A program made the translations under genes and the position numbers. From contig JAKLQL010000119.1 of the NCBI GenBank assembly GCA_022013395.1, positions 1 through 6,434 on the forward strand: 6,434 bases of DNA. The letters are read 5' to 3'. Position 1 is the stretch's first letter. Every line of letters begins with the position of its first letter. Below the pieces are notes generated by a model, which had not been told where the DNA came from, did no database searches, and saw only the letters and a program-made list of their open reading frames with translations. This document shows, piece by piece, positions 6,413-6,434 of this stretch. This DNA is from Acetobacterium sp. (lineage in GTDB: Bacteria; Bacillota; Clostridia; Eubacteriales; Eubacteriaceae).

Positions 6413-6434
6413 TTCATAAATCATTTGTAATTTG

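Noticed and set aside
6413..6434. Search for a terminator after the dprA-like gene.
   Set aside because: Only 22 AT-rich bases remain and no hairpin with a T-run is visible; the end of the transcript lies outside the window.

Overview
The window looks like an ordinary housekeeping stretch of a chromosome from a low-to-moderate GC Firmicute, most likely a clostridium. The grounds are strong AGGAGG-type ribosome binding sites, a TTG start, a T-box riboswitch in front of pheST, a KtrA/KtrB-type potassium uptake pair, and a Firmicute-style PheS with a four-cysteine knuckle. The family Eubacteriaceae (Acetobacterium-like) is a guess from gene order and protein flavour; it is not proven by the sequence. 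All genes are on the + strand and nothing is visibly broken except the left-hand gene, which is cut by the window edge.

Layout. Positions 1-209 hold the C-terminal end of a TrkH/KtrB potassium channel subunit. It is followed after 14 bases by its cytosolic nucleotide-binding regulator KtrA/TrkA (224-892, TTG start). Two bases later comes a SpoU/TrmH-family RNA 2'-O-methyltransferase (895-1686). The 415-base gap 1687-2101 holds a T-box riboswitch: Stem I with the AGTA/GAA S-turn and a UUC (Phe) specifier, the T-box sequence, and an intrinsic terminator. It controls pheS (2102-3124) and pheT (3137-5515), the two subunits of phenylalanyl-tRNA synthetase. A divergent DprA/Smf-like protein (5531-6412) follows pheT after 15 bases and is probably read through from the same transcript. 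The last 22 bases show nothing.

How the genes work together. The first three genes form one tight cluster (potassium uptake plus an RNA methyltransferase). The next three form a second unit whose transcription should rise when uncharged tRNA-Phe accumulates. The leader is internally consistent: the specifier codon, the T-box base facing the tRNA discriminator, and the antiterminator pairing with the terminator all fit phenylalanine control.

The least ordinary items are the DprA-like gene and the fine structure of the riboswitch. The DprA-like protein has altered signature motifs, is short, and sits in an amino-acid-responsive operon. I found no convincing evidence of a wholly new system, mobile element, CRISPR array or phage-defence island.
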